Shown: piece after piece, positions 30,505-42,715 of the stretch
Position numbering within the stretch: the stretch's first letter is position 1
How the letters are laid out: each line of letters opens with the position of its first letter
Assembly: GCA_964017235.1 (NCBI GenBank)
Contig: OZ024934.1
Coordinates: 60,399,365-60,463,364 of the forward strand
DNA: 64,000 bases
DNA from: Sabellastarte sp. h YS-2021
Taxonomy: Eukaryota > Annelida > Polychaeta > Sabellida > Sabellidae
Reading direction: 5' to 3'
Made by a program: the position numbers and the translations under genes
Notes under the pieces: model-generated
The model's database searches: none
Told to the model about the DNA's origin: nothing
The model's input: only the letters and a program-made list of their open reading frames with translations

Positions 30505-33098
30505 CAGTATTTATCTCCCGCCAGGTATTAAGCAGAAATTAAGAAATACAGGTAGTTTCTGCACGATTGCACAGATGACCCAACTGAACCTTGAAGCAGG
30601 GGTCAGAGATCAAACTGTGACAATGCAAAAGGTTTGTAGGACATGATTTCCTACAGGTTGTTTTCACATTAGAAGTTCCAGACCAACTAGAATATCATCA
30701 GTTTGACGCAGTGCACCCCCATATGGGACATGGTATAATGTAACATACAGATAATTCAGTCATTCTGAAATGAGACAATTTTATTCTCCACCAAAATTCA
30801 AAATGGTGCCAAAATTTGGAAAATACAAGCATTCTGACGCATGCATTTATCTCCCGCTGTATAAATTAGACGTACTAAAGATAGTGGAATATAAATTTTC
30901 TTGTGAGATGGAGGCGCATGTAGAAGTGACAAGTTTAATGTTTGATTGCAATACTTTTAAAGACAAAAGGCATTTACTCATTTTAGTAGCCATTACTCTG
31001 TCATCCACAGAGCTACAGTTCTGTAACTTTATTATGCAGTAGATCAACCCAAAGTAGGTAAGGACGTATTTAGAAGAAATTGCCTATCTGTAACACTTTT
31101 AGAGATAAAAGACATTTATTTAGTTTAGTGGCTATTACTCTGCCATCCAAAGAGCTACAGTTCTGCAACTTCACTATGTGGTAGATCACACAAAAGTAGG
31201 TGAATGACTTATTTAGAAGAAACTGACTACCTGTAATACTTTTACAGATAAAAGACATTTACTCATTTTAGTAGCTATTACTCAGCTATCCAAAGAGCTA
31301 CAGTTCTGCAAGTTCACTGTGGTACATCACCCAAAAGTAGGTGAATGACTTATTTAGAAGAAATCGCCTACCTATAATACTTAGAGATAAAAGACATTTA
31401 CTCATTTTAGTAGCTATTACTCTGCCATCCATAGAGCTACAGTTCTGCTACTTCACTATGTGGTACATCACCCAAAAGTAGGTGAATGACTTATTTAGAA
31501 GAAACTGCCTACCTGTAATACTTTTAGCGATAAAAGACATTTACTCATTTAGTAGCTATTACTCAGCTATCCAAAGAGCTACAGTTCTGCAAGTTCACTA
31601 TGTGGTAGATCACCCAAAAGTAGGTGAATGACTTATTTAGAAGAAATTGCCTACCTGTAATACTTTTAGAGATAAAAGACACTTACTCACTTTAGTAGCT
31701 ATTACTCAGCTATCCAAAGAGCTACAGTTCTGCATCTTCACTATGTGGTAGATCACCCAAAAGTAGGTGAATGATTTATTTAGAAGAAATTACCTAGCTA
31801 TAATACTTTTAGAGATAAAAGACATTTACTCATTTTAGTAGCTATTACTCAGCTATCCAAAGAGCTACAGTTCTGCAACTTCACTATGTGGTACATCACC
31901 CAAAAGTAGGTGAATGATTTATTTAGAAAAAATTGCCTACTTGTAATACTTTTAGAGATAAAAGACATTTACTCATTTTAGTAGCTATTACTCAGCTATC
32001 CAAAGAGCTACAGTTCTGCAAGTTCACTATGTGGTACATCACCCAAAAGTAGGTGAATGACTTATTTAGAAGAAATTGCCTACCTATAATACTTTTAGCG
32101 ATAAAAGACATTTACTCATTTTAGTAGCTATTACTCAGCTATCCAAAGAGCTACAGTTCTGCAACTTCACTATGTGGTAAATCACCCAAAAGTAGGTGAA
32201 TGACTTATTTAGAAGAAATTGCTACCTATAATACTTTTAGAGATAAAAGACATTTACTCATTTTAGTAGCTATTACTCAGCTATCTAAAGAGCTACAGTT
32301 CTGCAACTTCACTATGTGGTACATCACCCAAAGTAGGTGAATGACTTATTTAGAAGAAATTGCCTACCTGTAATACTTTTAGAGATAAAAGACATTTACT
32401 CATTTAGTAGCTATTACTCAGCTAGCTACTACTCGCTTATGGCATGCAATAGAAACCCCAAACTATGTACCATCTTATACCTAAGGATAAAGTAGCTGAA
32501 CAATATATTTTAGGAAAATACTGTAACTGCAATAGTTTTGGAGTTACAATGGCTTTACTCAACAGTCAGAATTTCAAAGTAGCTATTACTCAGCTATCCA
32601 AGGTGCAACAGGTCTGAAACTTTACTATGTCATAGCTTACCAAAAAGTAGATGGACAACATATTTGAAAAGATTTCCCTAAGTTTAATACTTTTGAAGAT
32701 ATTTGACATTTACTTCTTCTGTTATTTAGCTACAAATGAGAAAATAGCCATTACTCACTTATGGCATGCAATAGAACCCCAAACTATGTACCATCTTATA
32801 GCTAAGGACAAAGTAGCTGAACAACATATTTCAAGAAAAAACTCTAACTGCAATACTTTTTGAGTTATGAGTCCTTTACTCAAAATAGATAAAATTGCTA
32901 TTACTCACTTATCTTTAGGCCTAAGTCCACAAAACCAAAAAAATTTTCAAGGGCATGAAAATTCATTAGGACAATTAATTTACAAAAAATCTGTAGCTGT
33001 AGCAGTTTTGGAGAAATCTGCGCGACACACTAACGCACGCACGCACAGGATGCATTTTATAATCTCCCTCCCGGGCTAAAGCCCGGCGGGAGATAATA
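30505..33098. mobile_element. Family E array element (possibly two nested starts)
   Basis: The left motif TTTATCTCCCGCC (about 30510) recurs as TTTATCTCCCGC at about 30845, and returns inverted at the right end as GGCGGGAGATAATAA (about 33082-33096). The right hairpin is CCCGGGCTAAAGCCCGG, just after a CGCGCGACACACTAACGCACGC tract. A family C monomer lies at about 30590-30680 and an H-like start (AACTAGAATATCATC) at 30687. About ten E monomers of about 142 bp fill 30940-32430, followed by diverged D-like units (32430-32920). No protein is encoded. Confidence 0.65.
30940..32430. repeat. Tandem array E, ~142-bp monomers
   Basis: About ten units carry CTTTTAGAGATAAAAGACATT, TACTCATTTTAGTAGC, TATTACTCAGCTATCCAAAG, GAGCTACAGTTCTGCAACTTC, ACCCAAAAGTAGGTGAATGA and TTATTTAGAAGAAATTGCC. 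The core order matches family D monomers, pointing to common ancestry. Confidence 0.85.
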
Positions 33099-34072
33099 AA
33101 AATTTTCATAGGTGTAATTTTACTAGGGTCTATAGTACCCAAAGGGTCCAAAATTTGCTTGAAATTGCTCTATCCCTAACAGTTTTCAAGACAATGAACT
33201 TTTGCCTTTTCCGGCAAAATTCAAAATGGCGGCTGCAATTTGATAAATAAAAATTTTGCTCAGAGACATTATATCCGGGGTCTATAGTACCACGGGGTCA
33301 AAATTTGCTAGAAATCACTCTATCAGTTACAACTGATTCACTCAACAGTGAGAACCTGAAAGTAGCTATTGCTCAGCTATGCCATGTGCTACAGGTCTGC
33401 AGTCTTACTGTGAAAACTGACCCAAAAGTAAGTGAATGACATATTTTAACAAAAACTCTAAATGCAATAGTTTTCAAGTTACAACTGATTTAATCAACAG
33501 TGAGAATCACAAAATAGCTTTTACTTAGCTATGCAATGAGCTACAGAGCTGCAATTTCACTATTTTATAACTGACCCAAAAGTAGGCGAATAACATATTT
33601 AAAGAAAATACACTAAATGCAATAGCTTTCAAGTTACAAATGATTAACTGAAGTGAGAATCTCAAAATAGCTATTGCTCAGCTATGCAATGAACTACAGG
33701 TCTGCAATCTTACTATGTTATAGCTGATCCAAAAAGAAGTGAAAGATACATTTAAACAAAATATTCTAAAGACAATACTTTTCAAATTACAAGTGAGAAT
33801 CTCAAGATAGCTTGCAATACTTTTCAAGTTACAAGTGAGAATCTCAAGATAGCTATTGCTCAGTTTATGCAATGAACTACAGGTCTGCACTTTTATTATG
33901 TTATAGCTGACCCAAAAGTAGGTGAATAACATATTTCAACAAAATACTCTAAATGCAATAGTTTTCCAGTTACAAGTGATTTACACTCAACTGTGACACA
34001 CTAACAGACACATGTACACATACACAGGATGGTTTCCTAATCTCCCTCCTGGGCTATGCCTGGCGAGAGATA
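33099..34072. repeat. F/I-like units, D array and a decayed E-type terminus
   Basis: Two short units with GGGTCTATAGTACC and TTCAAAATGGCGGC (33104-33320) lead into about four D monomers (33330-34000). The right end, CTCCCTCCTGGGCTATGCCTGG then CGAGAGATAC (34042-34070), is a diverged form of the family E right hairpin. It therefore looks like the right part of a second E-type element. Confidence 0.55.
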
Positions 34073-37000
34073 CAAAACAAGAGGAGAGTGCCCGTGAACG
34101 GGCACTGTGTCAGCTGACTGAATGTTTTTGATTTGTGATGGTGATAATGAGAGGAAAGCATAATTATCAGGGAAAGGGCTGTACAGAAATACAGTAAATG
34201 GTAACTGAACAGCATGTTCGAAAGATATTCCGAAGCTGACAGAAAAAAAGGACAAAAAAGTTGTGCCCTGCAAATGATATTATGAAATAAAGTAACAAGG
34301 TAATTGTTTAAGTGTAAAAAGTAGGTTAAAAATATTTAAAGAAATACTATAAATGCAATATCCTCGTTCGACCATGAAGAAGGGGTCCAAAGGTCAAATC
34401 TGACCATAGCAAAAGATTCCCAGCCAAAGAATTTAGGATGGTTTACCATCCCAAACCTCTCGGATCAATAATAAGTGAGTCATAGGCACTTTTTAAGTTT
34501 GGCTATCCTTGTTTGACCTTGACGGAGGGGTCCAAGGTCAAATCCGACCACACAAAAAAATTCCCAGCCCATGATTTCCTGTAGCTTGTTTACCATCCCA
34601 AACCTGTAGGACCAATAATAAGCGAGTTCTAAGCAATTGTAAGTTTGGCTATCCTCAATTGACCTTGAAGGAGGGGTCCCAGGTCAAATCTGACCACACC
34701 AAAAGAATCCCAGCCCATGATTTCCTATATGTTGGTTTACCATCCCAAACCTCCAAGACCAATAATACGCGAGTTATAAGCACTTTAAGTTTGGCTATCT
34801 TCGTTTGACCTGGAAGGAGGGGTCTAAGGTGAAATCTGATCACACCAAAAGATTCCCAGCCCATGATTTTCTATAGGTTGGTTTTCCATTCCAAACCTCT
34901 AGGACCAATAATAAGCGAGTTATAAGCACTTTTAAGTTTGGCTATCCTCATTTGACCTTGAAGGAGGGGTCCAAGGTGAAATCCGACCACACCAAAAAAT
35001 TCCCAGCTCATGATTTTCTATAGGTTGGTTTTCATTCCAAACCTCTAGGACCAATAATAAGCGAGTTATAAGCACTTTTATGTTTGGCTATCCTCATTTG
35101 ACCTTGAAGGAGGGTTCCAAGGTCAAATCGGACCATATTAACAGATTCCCAGCCCATGATTTCCTACAGGTTGGATACAATGATTTACTCAACAGTGAGA
35201 ACCTGAAAGAAGCTATTGCTCAGCTATGCCATGACATAGAGGTCTGCAATTTCACTATGTTATAGCTGACCAAAACGTCTGTGAATAACATATTTAACAA
35301 AATACTCTAAATGTAATAGTTTTCAAGTTACTACTGATTTACTCAACAGTGAGAACCTCAAAGTAACTATTACTCAGCTATGCAATGAGCTACATGTCTG
35401 AATTTTTGCTCTGTTATAGCTGACAGGTGAACAACATATTTAAGCAAAATACTGTAAATGCAATAGTTTTCAAGTTACAACTGATTTACTCAATAGTGAG
35501 AACCTGAAAATAGCTATTGCTCCGCTATGCCATGAGCTATAGGTCTGTAATTTCACTATGTTATAGCTAACCCAAAAGTAGGTGAACAATATATTTTAAC
35601 AAAATACTCCAAATGCAATATTTTTCAAGTTATAGCCAATTTACTCAACAGTCAGTGCCTGAGAATAGCTATTGCTCAGTTGTGCCATGAGCTACAGGTC
35701 TGTAATTTCACTATGTTATAGCTGACCCAAAAGTAGCTGAATAACATATTTGCACAAATTTCTGTAAAGGCAATAGTTTTCCAATTACAACTGATTTACT
35801 CAACAGTGAGAACTTCAAAGTAGCTATTACTCAGCTATGCAATGAGCCACAGGTCTGGAACTTCACTATGTTATAGCTGACCCCAAAATAGGTGAATAAC
35901 ATATTGCAACAAAATACTCTAAATGCAATAGTTTCCAAGTTATAAGTGATTTACTCAACAGTGATAACCTAAAAGTAGCTATTACTCAGCTATGCCATGA
36001 GCTACAGGTGTGAAATTTTACTATGTTATAGCTGACCCAAAAGTAGCTGAATAACATATTTATACTAAATTCTCTAAATGCAATAGTTTTCAAATTATAA
36101 GTGATTTGCTCAACATTGAGAACTTCAAAGTAGCTATTACTCAGCTATGCAATGAGTCACAGGTCTGGAACTTCACTATGTTATAGCTGACCCCAAAATA
36201 GGTGAATAACATATTGAAACAAAATACTCTAAATGCAATAATTTCCAAGTTATAAGCGATTTACTCAACAGTGATAACCTCAAAGTAGCTATTACTCAGC
36301 TATGCCATGAGCTACAGGTCTGAAATTTTACTATGTTATAGCTGACCCAAAAGTAGGTGAACAACATATTTAAGCAAAATACTGTACATGCAATAGTTTT
36401 CAAGTTACAACTGATTTACTCAATAGTGATGACCTAAAAGTAGCTATTACTCAGCTATGCCATGAGCTACAGGTCTGAAATTTTACTATGTTATAGCTGA
36501 CCCAAAAGTAGCTGAATAACATATTTATACTAAATTCTCTAAATGCAATAGTTTTGCAATTACAACTGATTTACTCAATAGTGAGAACCTCAAAGTAGTT
36601 ATTACTCAGCTATGCAATGAGCTACAGGTCTGAAATTTTACTATGTTATAGCTGACCCAAAAGTAGGTGAACAACATATTTAAGCAAAATACTGTAAATG
36701 CAATAGTTTTCAAGTTACAACTGATTTACTCAATAGTGATGACCTAAAAGTAGCTATTACCCAGCTATGCCATGAGCTACAGGTCTGAAATTTTACTATG
36801 TTATAGCTGACCCAAAAGTAGCTGAATAACATATTTATACGAAATACTCTAAATGCAATAGTTTTCTAATTACAACTGATTTACTCAACAGTGAGAACTT
36901 TAAAGTAGCTATTACTCAGCTATGCCATGACCTACAGATCTGAAATTTCACTATGTTATAGCTGGCCCAAAAGTAGCTGAATAACATATTTATACGAAAT

Positions 37001-38100
37001 TCTCTAAATGCAATAGGTTTTAAGTTACAAGTGATTTACTCAATAGTGAGAACTTCAAAGTAGCTATTACTCAGCTATGCAATGAGCCACAGATCTGAAA
37101 CTTCACTATGTTATAGCTGATCCCAAAATAGGTGAATAACATATTGAAACAAAATACTCTAAATGCAATAGTTTCCAAGTTATAAGCGATTTACTCAACA
37201 GTGATAACCTAAAAGTAGCTATTACTCAGCTATGCCATGAGCTACAGGTCTGAAATTTTACTATGTTATAGCTGACCCAAAAGTAGCTGAATAACATATT
37301 TATACGAAATTCTCTAAATGCAATAGTTTTCAAGTTATAAGCGATTTACTCAACAGTGATAACCTAAAAGTAGCTATTACTCAGCTATGCCATGAGCTAC
37401 AGGTCTGAAATTTTACTATGTTATAGCTGACCCAAAAGTAGCTGAATAACATATTTATACGAAATTCTCTAAATGCAATAGTTTTTAAGTTACAAGTGAT
37501 TTTACTCATGATGGAAGTTACTGAAAAGCCCAAAAGTAGCTATTACTCACTTAGCTATTGAGACAGGCACCCAACTTACTCACCATATTGTAGCTATGCA
37601 AAAAGTAGCTGAATAACATATTTTAACAAAATGCTCTAAATGCAACACTTTTCAAGTTATAAATGATTTTGTGCATGATTTCATGAATTTTAATGCATTA
37701 AAAATTATTAAAAAAATTTATTAAAAAAAAAGTAAGACAGATCCAGGTCTCATACTCACACAAGAGAATCTACCTGTGGCCTAGTACATATATGCAAGAT
37801 ATGAGAGAAATCCCTGCAATAGTCACTGAGAAAATTGTGATTAAGTGTTGAAATTTCACACTTTTGGTGGGGGTACCCCCCTTGTAATGTCTCTAGCAAA
37901 CAGACGAACAGACAGATTTGCATGCCTTGAACAATTTTTCATCCTCGATAGATAAGGTATCTTTTAAAAAAAACAGTACGTCTCTAGGCCTTGTAGTTTT
38001 GGAGGAGAAGTTGTTCACGCGGACGCGTACGCGGATGCGTACGCGTACGCCCACGCCGCAGAGTGACGACATAATGTCAGCTGACTGACAAGTCAGCTGA
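34073..38100. mobile_element. Family G array element, copy 2 (complete)
   Basis: It has the same left hairpin and GTGTCAGCTGACTG motif as copy 1, the same C block (about 34365-35165) and D block (35165-37690), and offset 17638 for most of its length. The CpG tract is longer here (CGCGGACGCGTACGCGGATG and on). The right end retains a hairpin, GTCAGCTGAC-tgacaa-GTCAGCTGAC (about 38075-38101), which repeats the left motif inverted. Copies 1 and 3 lack this hairpin. Confidence 0.8.
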
Positions 38101-38196
38101 CATAAAAAACCAAAAAAAAAACCCAACTATTTTCACTAGAACCTGCTACCCTGTCATAGCATGTTATTCAGTTTTACATAGAAATCATAGCTTTAC

Positions 38197-38379
38197 CTAG
38201 ATGGTCCACTGTGGGCAGGAGGGGGGTCACTTGGTCTGACTCCGTAGTCCTGAAACAGTGCACTCCATTTAGACACATCTGAGTGACCCATGGCTAGGGA
38301 GGGCACACTGGACGTGTCCCGCACTAGTGTGTCGACCTCAACATGGGATCTCTCTTTGATATTGGAGAATGGAGGTAAT
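38197..38379 (-). CDS. Host gene exon 4
   Basis: The 183-nt exon has no internal ATG start and is found from its splice sites: acceptor TGTTTATAG and donor TCTAG|GTAAAG. It enters in phase 2 and leaves in phase 2, completing Arg codons at both joins. It encodes LPPFSNIKERSHVEVDTLVR, then a segment with VSKWSALFQDYGVRPSDPPP. The WSALFQDYG part looks like a short ordered motif. The reading frame and both phases agree with the neighbouring exons, which is strong support. Confidence 0.8.
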
Positions 38380-38836
38380 CTATAAACAGGATGCCAAAAA
38401 AAAAAAAAAAAATGTTAACTTTGAATATCAAAGATGGCATGCTCAAAACTAAAACTTGAGAAAAGTATAATTAGTGAAATATAGTGAAATTAGTGAAATA
38501 ACACAGTTCTCTTTATCACCTTGGATATGAGACATGAGACAGCACATATGTAAATAGCCTACCAATCAGTTCAGCACCACAATGAATATTACAGAAGATT
38601 GATACTATATTTTTACCCAAACCTTTATTCCTATATATAGTAGTGGTGGCATCGTTTACAGAAATCAAAACCGGTTACTGGGGCTTTGAACGAAATCCGG
38701 TATTTCGTATATGCTTGTTACTGGCAGTGATTATTTCTCATGGGGCGTACATGAACCAGAACTTGCAGCTGGAAATGGCTTTCACGAGATTTTAAAACAT
38801 GTAAACATGACTTTTGCTCAATATAAAGTAAAAATA
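38380..38836. other. Unique intron sequence
   Basis: AT-rich with a short poly-A tract near 38395-38412. No gene is recognised. Confidence 0.4.
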
Positions 38837-40030
38837 GCATCAGAGATGCCCGTACCCCACAGCCTAGGGAAATATTTTTAACACCATGAGATACAGAAGT
38901 ACTATATCAGTACAAAGTTCAGGATACTTTCAGAGCACTGTCAGTTATATAAAGGTCCAAACAATGTTTAAATAGAGAAAATAATGTCTAAGAGAAAGAT
39001 AATGCATGTACTCTATCTACATCTGGCATGGCCGAATTATGGTTTAGATGTTTTGAATATTACCATGCATACAGAAGTGGTAATACATTTAATGAATGCT
39101 TAAGTGTGGTGTTGGAACAAAATCTGTGGCTCGCTTGATGAAATACCATCTGTTACAATGGGAAGTTGTGAAAGTAAAATTCTTAATGAATTCTAATATG
39201 ACTATAACAGTGCTTAATCTGCATCAAAAGACAGACCCAAAGGTGCAACAAGATTTTAAAGATCAAGGTCACTACGACAAGGTCAAATCAAGGTAACACC
39301 ATGATGCTGCACACCTACAACTCCTAACCAATGTCCCTACCAAGCATCAACTTCCTACACCTTACGGTTTCCAAGATATAGCCCGGACAGGATTTTATAC
39401 GTCAAGGTCACTACAGCAAGGTCAAAGGTCAAATCAAGGTCAGACCATGACATTGCACACCTACACCCCCTAACCAATGTCCATAGTAAGTATCAACTAC
39501 CAACACCTTATGGTTTCCAAGATATACCCCGGACAAGATTTTATAGGTCAAGGTCACTACGGCAAGGTCAAAGGTCAAATCAAGGTCAGACCATGACGTT
39601 GCACACCCACACCCCCTAACCAATGTCCCTACCAAGTATCAACTTCCTACAACTTACAGTTTCCGAGATATAGCCCGGACAAGATTTTATAGGTCAACGT
39701 CACTACAACAAGGTCAAAGGTCAAATCAAGGTCACACCAAGATGTTGCACACCTACACCCCCTAACCAATGTCCCTACCAAGTATCAACTCCTTACGGTT
39801 TCCGAGATATAGCCCGGACAAGATTTTATAGGTCAAGGTCACTATGGCAAGGTCAAAGGTCAGACTATGACGTTGCACACCTACACATCCTAACCAATGT
39901 CCCTACCAAGTATTAACTTCCTACACCTTACGGTTTCTGAGATACAGCCCGGACAAACTTTTTCCCGCCGCCCATCCGGACACCATTGGTGAAAACAATA
40001 CCCCGACAGCCCTCAAGGGCTGTGGGGTAA
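38837..40030. mobile_element. Family B array element, copy 3 (complete, short array)
   Basis: The left hairpin GCATCAGAGATGC (38837-38849), motif GTACCCCACAGCC and leader closely match copy 2. The array has only about five 146-bp units (39230-39960). The right end has a short CCCGCCGCCC tract and a hairpin at about 40001-40028 ending GGGCTGTGGGGTAAA. A difference of about five monomers from copy 2 shows array-length change within one family. Confidence 0.8.
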
Positions 40031-40233
40031 AAATGTGACATATTTAAGAAAATATGTATGTTTTTTGTTGTTTTGATGAAGTGTCAGCCATTAGAAAGCC
40101 TAAAATAATAACGTTTTCAAAAACCGGTTCCCAAATATTCTTTGCAGATTTCGTTTTTTTCTACCAAAACGAAATAAAATACTGCATACCGGAAAATCGT
40201 TAACAACACTAATATATAGATCTACTTCATCAA
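40031..40233. other. Unique intron sequence
   Basis: AT-rich. Nothing is recognised. Confidence 0.35.
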
Positions 40234-42714
40234 TTAACTAGACCTACGCATTGGAGAACTGATGCAAATTTTTATCCACCGGAAAGACAACTCACCAAAG
40301 CCAGTGAACCAGTTTGACCTTGAAGGAGGGGCCAAAGGTCAAATCTAACAACATTAGAAGATTCCCTGTCCAAGATTTCCCGTGAGTTGGTTTCACATTG
40401 CAAACCTCTAGGATCAATAATAAGCAAGTTATAAGCACATTCAGGTTTGGCTGTCCTCATTTGATGTTGAAGGAGGGGCTCAAGGTCAAATCTGACCACA
40501 TCAAAAGATTCCCAGCCCATGATTTCCTATAAGTTGGTTTCACATTGCAAACCTCTAGGACCAATAATAAGCAAGTTATAAGCACTTTTAAGTTTGGCTA
40601 TCCTGATTTGATCTTGAAGGAGGGGCCCAAGGTCAAATCTGATGACATCAAAAGATTCCCTTGAACGAGGGGCCCAAGGTCAGATCTGAACACAACAAAA
40701 GATTCCCAGCCCATGATTTCCTAAGAAAAAGTTTCACATTGCAAACGTCTAGGACCAATAATAAATGAGTTATAAGTACTTTCAAGCTTGGCTAGCCTCA
40801 TTTGACCTTGAAGGAGGGGCCCAAGGTCAAATCTGACCACATCAAAAGATTCCTAGCCCATGATTTTCTATTAGTTGCTTTCACATTACAAACCTGTACG
40901 ACCAATAATAAGAGAGTTATAAACACTTTTACCTTTGGCTATCCTTGTTTGACCTTGAAGGAAAGGCCCAAGGTCAAATCTGACCACACCAAAAGATTCC
41001 CAGCCCATGATTTCCTATAGGTTGGTTTCACAATGCAAACCTCTAGGACCAATAATAAGCAAGTTATAAGCACTTTTAACTTTGGCAATCCTTGTTTGAC
41101 CTTGAAGGAGGGGCCAAAGGTCAAGTCGGATCACACCAGAAGATTCCCAGTCCATGATTTCCTATAGGTTGGTTTGCCATCCCAAACCTGTAGGACCAAT
41201 AATAAGTGAGTTATAAGTACTTTTAAGTTTGGCTATAGATCCTCGTTTGACCTCGAAAGAGGGGCCAAAGGTCAAATCTGACCACACCAAAAGATTCCCA
41301 GCCCATGATTTCCTATAGGTTGGTTTACCATCCCAAACCTCTAGGACCAATAAGAAGCGAGTTATAAGCACTTTTAAGTTTGGCTATAGATCCTCGTTTG
41401 ACCTAGAAAGAGGGGCCAAAGGTCAAATCTGACCACACCAAAAGATTCCCAGCCCATGATTTCCTATAGGTTGGTTTACCATCCCAAACCTCTAGGACCA
41501 ATAAGAAGCGAGTTATAAGCACTTTTAAGTTTGGCTATAGATCCTCGTTTGACCTAGAAAGAGGGGCCAAAGGTCAAATCTGACCACACCAAAAGATTCC
41601 CAGCCCATGATTTCCTATACTTTGGTTTACCATCCCAAACCTCTAGGACCAATAAGAAGCGAGTTATAAGCACTTTTAACTTTGGCTATCCTCGTTTGAC
41701 CTCGAAAGAGGGGCCAAAGGTCAAATCTGACCACACCAAAAGATTCCCAGCCCATGATTTCCTATAGGTTGGTTTACCATCCCAAACCTCTAGGACCAAT
41801 AATAAGCGAGTTATAAGCACTTTTAACTTTGGCTATCCTCGTTTGACCTCGAAAGAGGGGCCAAAGGTCAAATCTGACCACACCAAAAGATTCCCAGCCC
41901 ATGATTTCCTATAGGTTGGTTTACCATGCCAAACCTCTAGGACCAATAATAGGTGAGTTATAAGCACTTTTAAGTTTGGCTATAGATCCTCGTTTGACCT
42001 CGAAAGAGGGGCCAAAGGTCAAATCTGACCACACCAAAAGATTCCCAGCCCATGATTTCCTATAGGTTGGTTTACCATCCCAAACCTCTAGGACCAATAA
42101 TAAGCGAGTTATAAGCACTTTTAACTTTGGCTATCCTTGTTTGACCTCGAAAGAGGGGCCAAAGGTCAAATCTGACCACACCAAAAGATTCCCAGCCCAT
42201 GATTTCCTATAGGTTGGTTTACCATGCCAAACCTCTAGGACCAATAATAGGTGAGTTATAAGCACTTTTCAGTTTGGCTATCCTCGTTTGACCTTGAAGG
42301 AGGGGCCCAAGGTTAAATCTGACCACACCAAAAGATTCCCAGCCCATGATTTCCTATAGGTTGGTTTACCATCCCAAACCTCTAGGACCAATAATAAGTG
42401 AGTTATAAGCACTTTTAGGTTTGGCTATCCTCGTTTGACCTCGAAGGAGGGGCCCAAGGTCAAATCTGACAATATCAGAAGATCTGCAGCACATGATTTC
42501 CTATAGCTTGGCTTCACATTGCAAACCTTTAGGACCAATAATAAGGGTGATATAGGCACTTTTAAAGTCCACTATGTGGGTTACTTTGGCACTCCGTGGA
42601 TGACCTTGAATTAAGAGCTTCAAGATCAAATGTCTACAAGGTTGTAGAGGACATGTATATCTGTTGTACATATCACCTATGAAGAGATTCAACCTTCTAC
42701 CTATGAGAATCAGC
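40234..42714. mobile_element. Family C array element (right end truncated)
   Basis: It starts with AACTAGACCTACGCATTGG and a hairpin GCATTGG-AGAA-CTGATGC. Read on the other strand this is hairpin, short spacer, CTAG, TT, which is the shape of a Helitron 3' end. About 15 monomers of 147-151 bp fill 40300-42560 (GGTCAAATCTGACCACACC, GATTCCCAGCCCATGATTTC, CAAACCTCTAGGACCAATAA). The tail (42560-42714) matches 22050-22210 of the H element but stops before any right hairpin, at the start of G copy 3. One monomer subtype has an extra ATAGATCC. Confidence 0.7.
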
Positions 42715-42715
42715 C

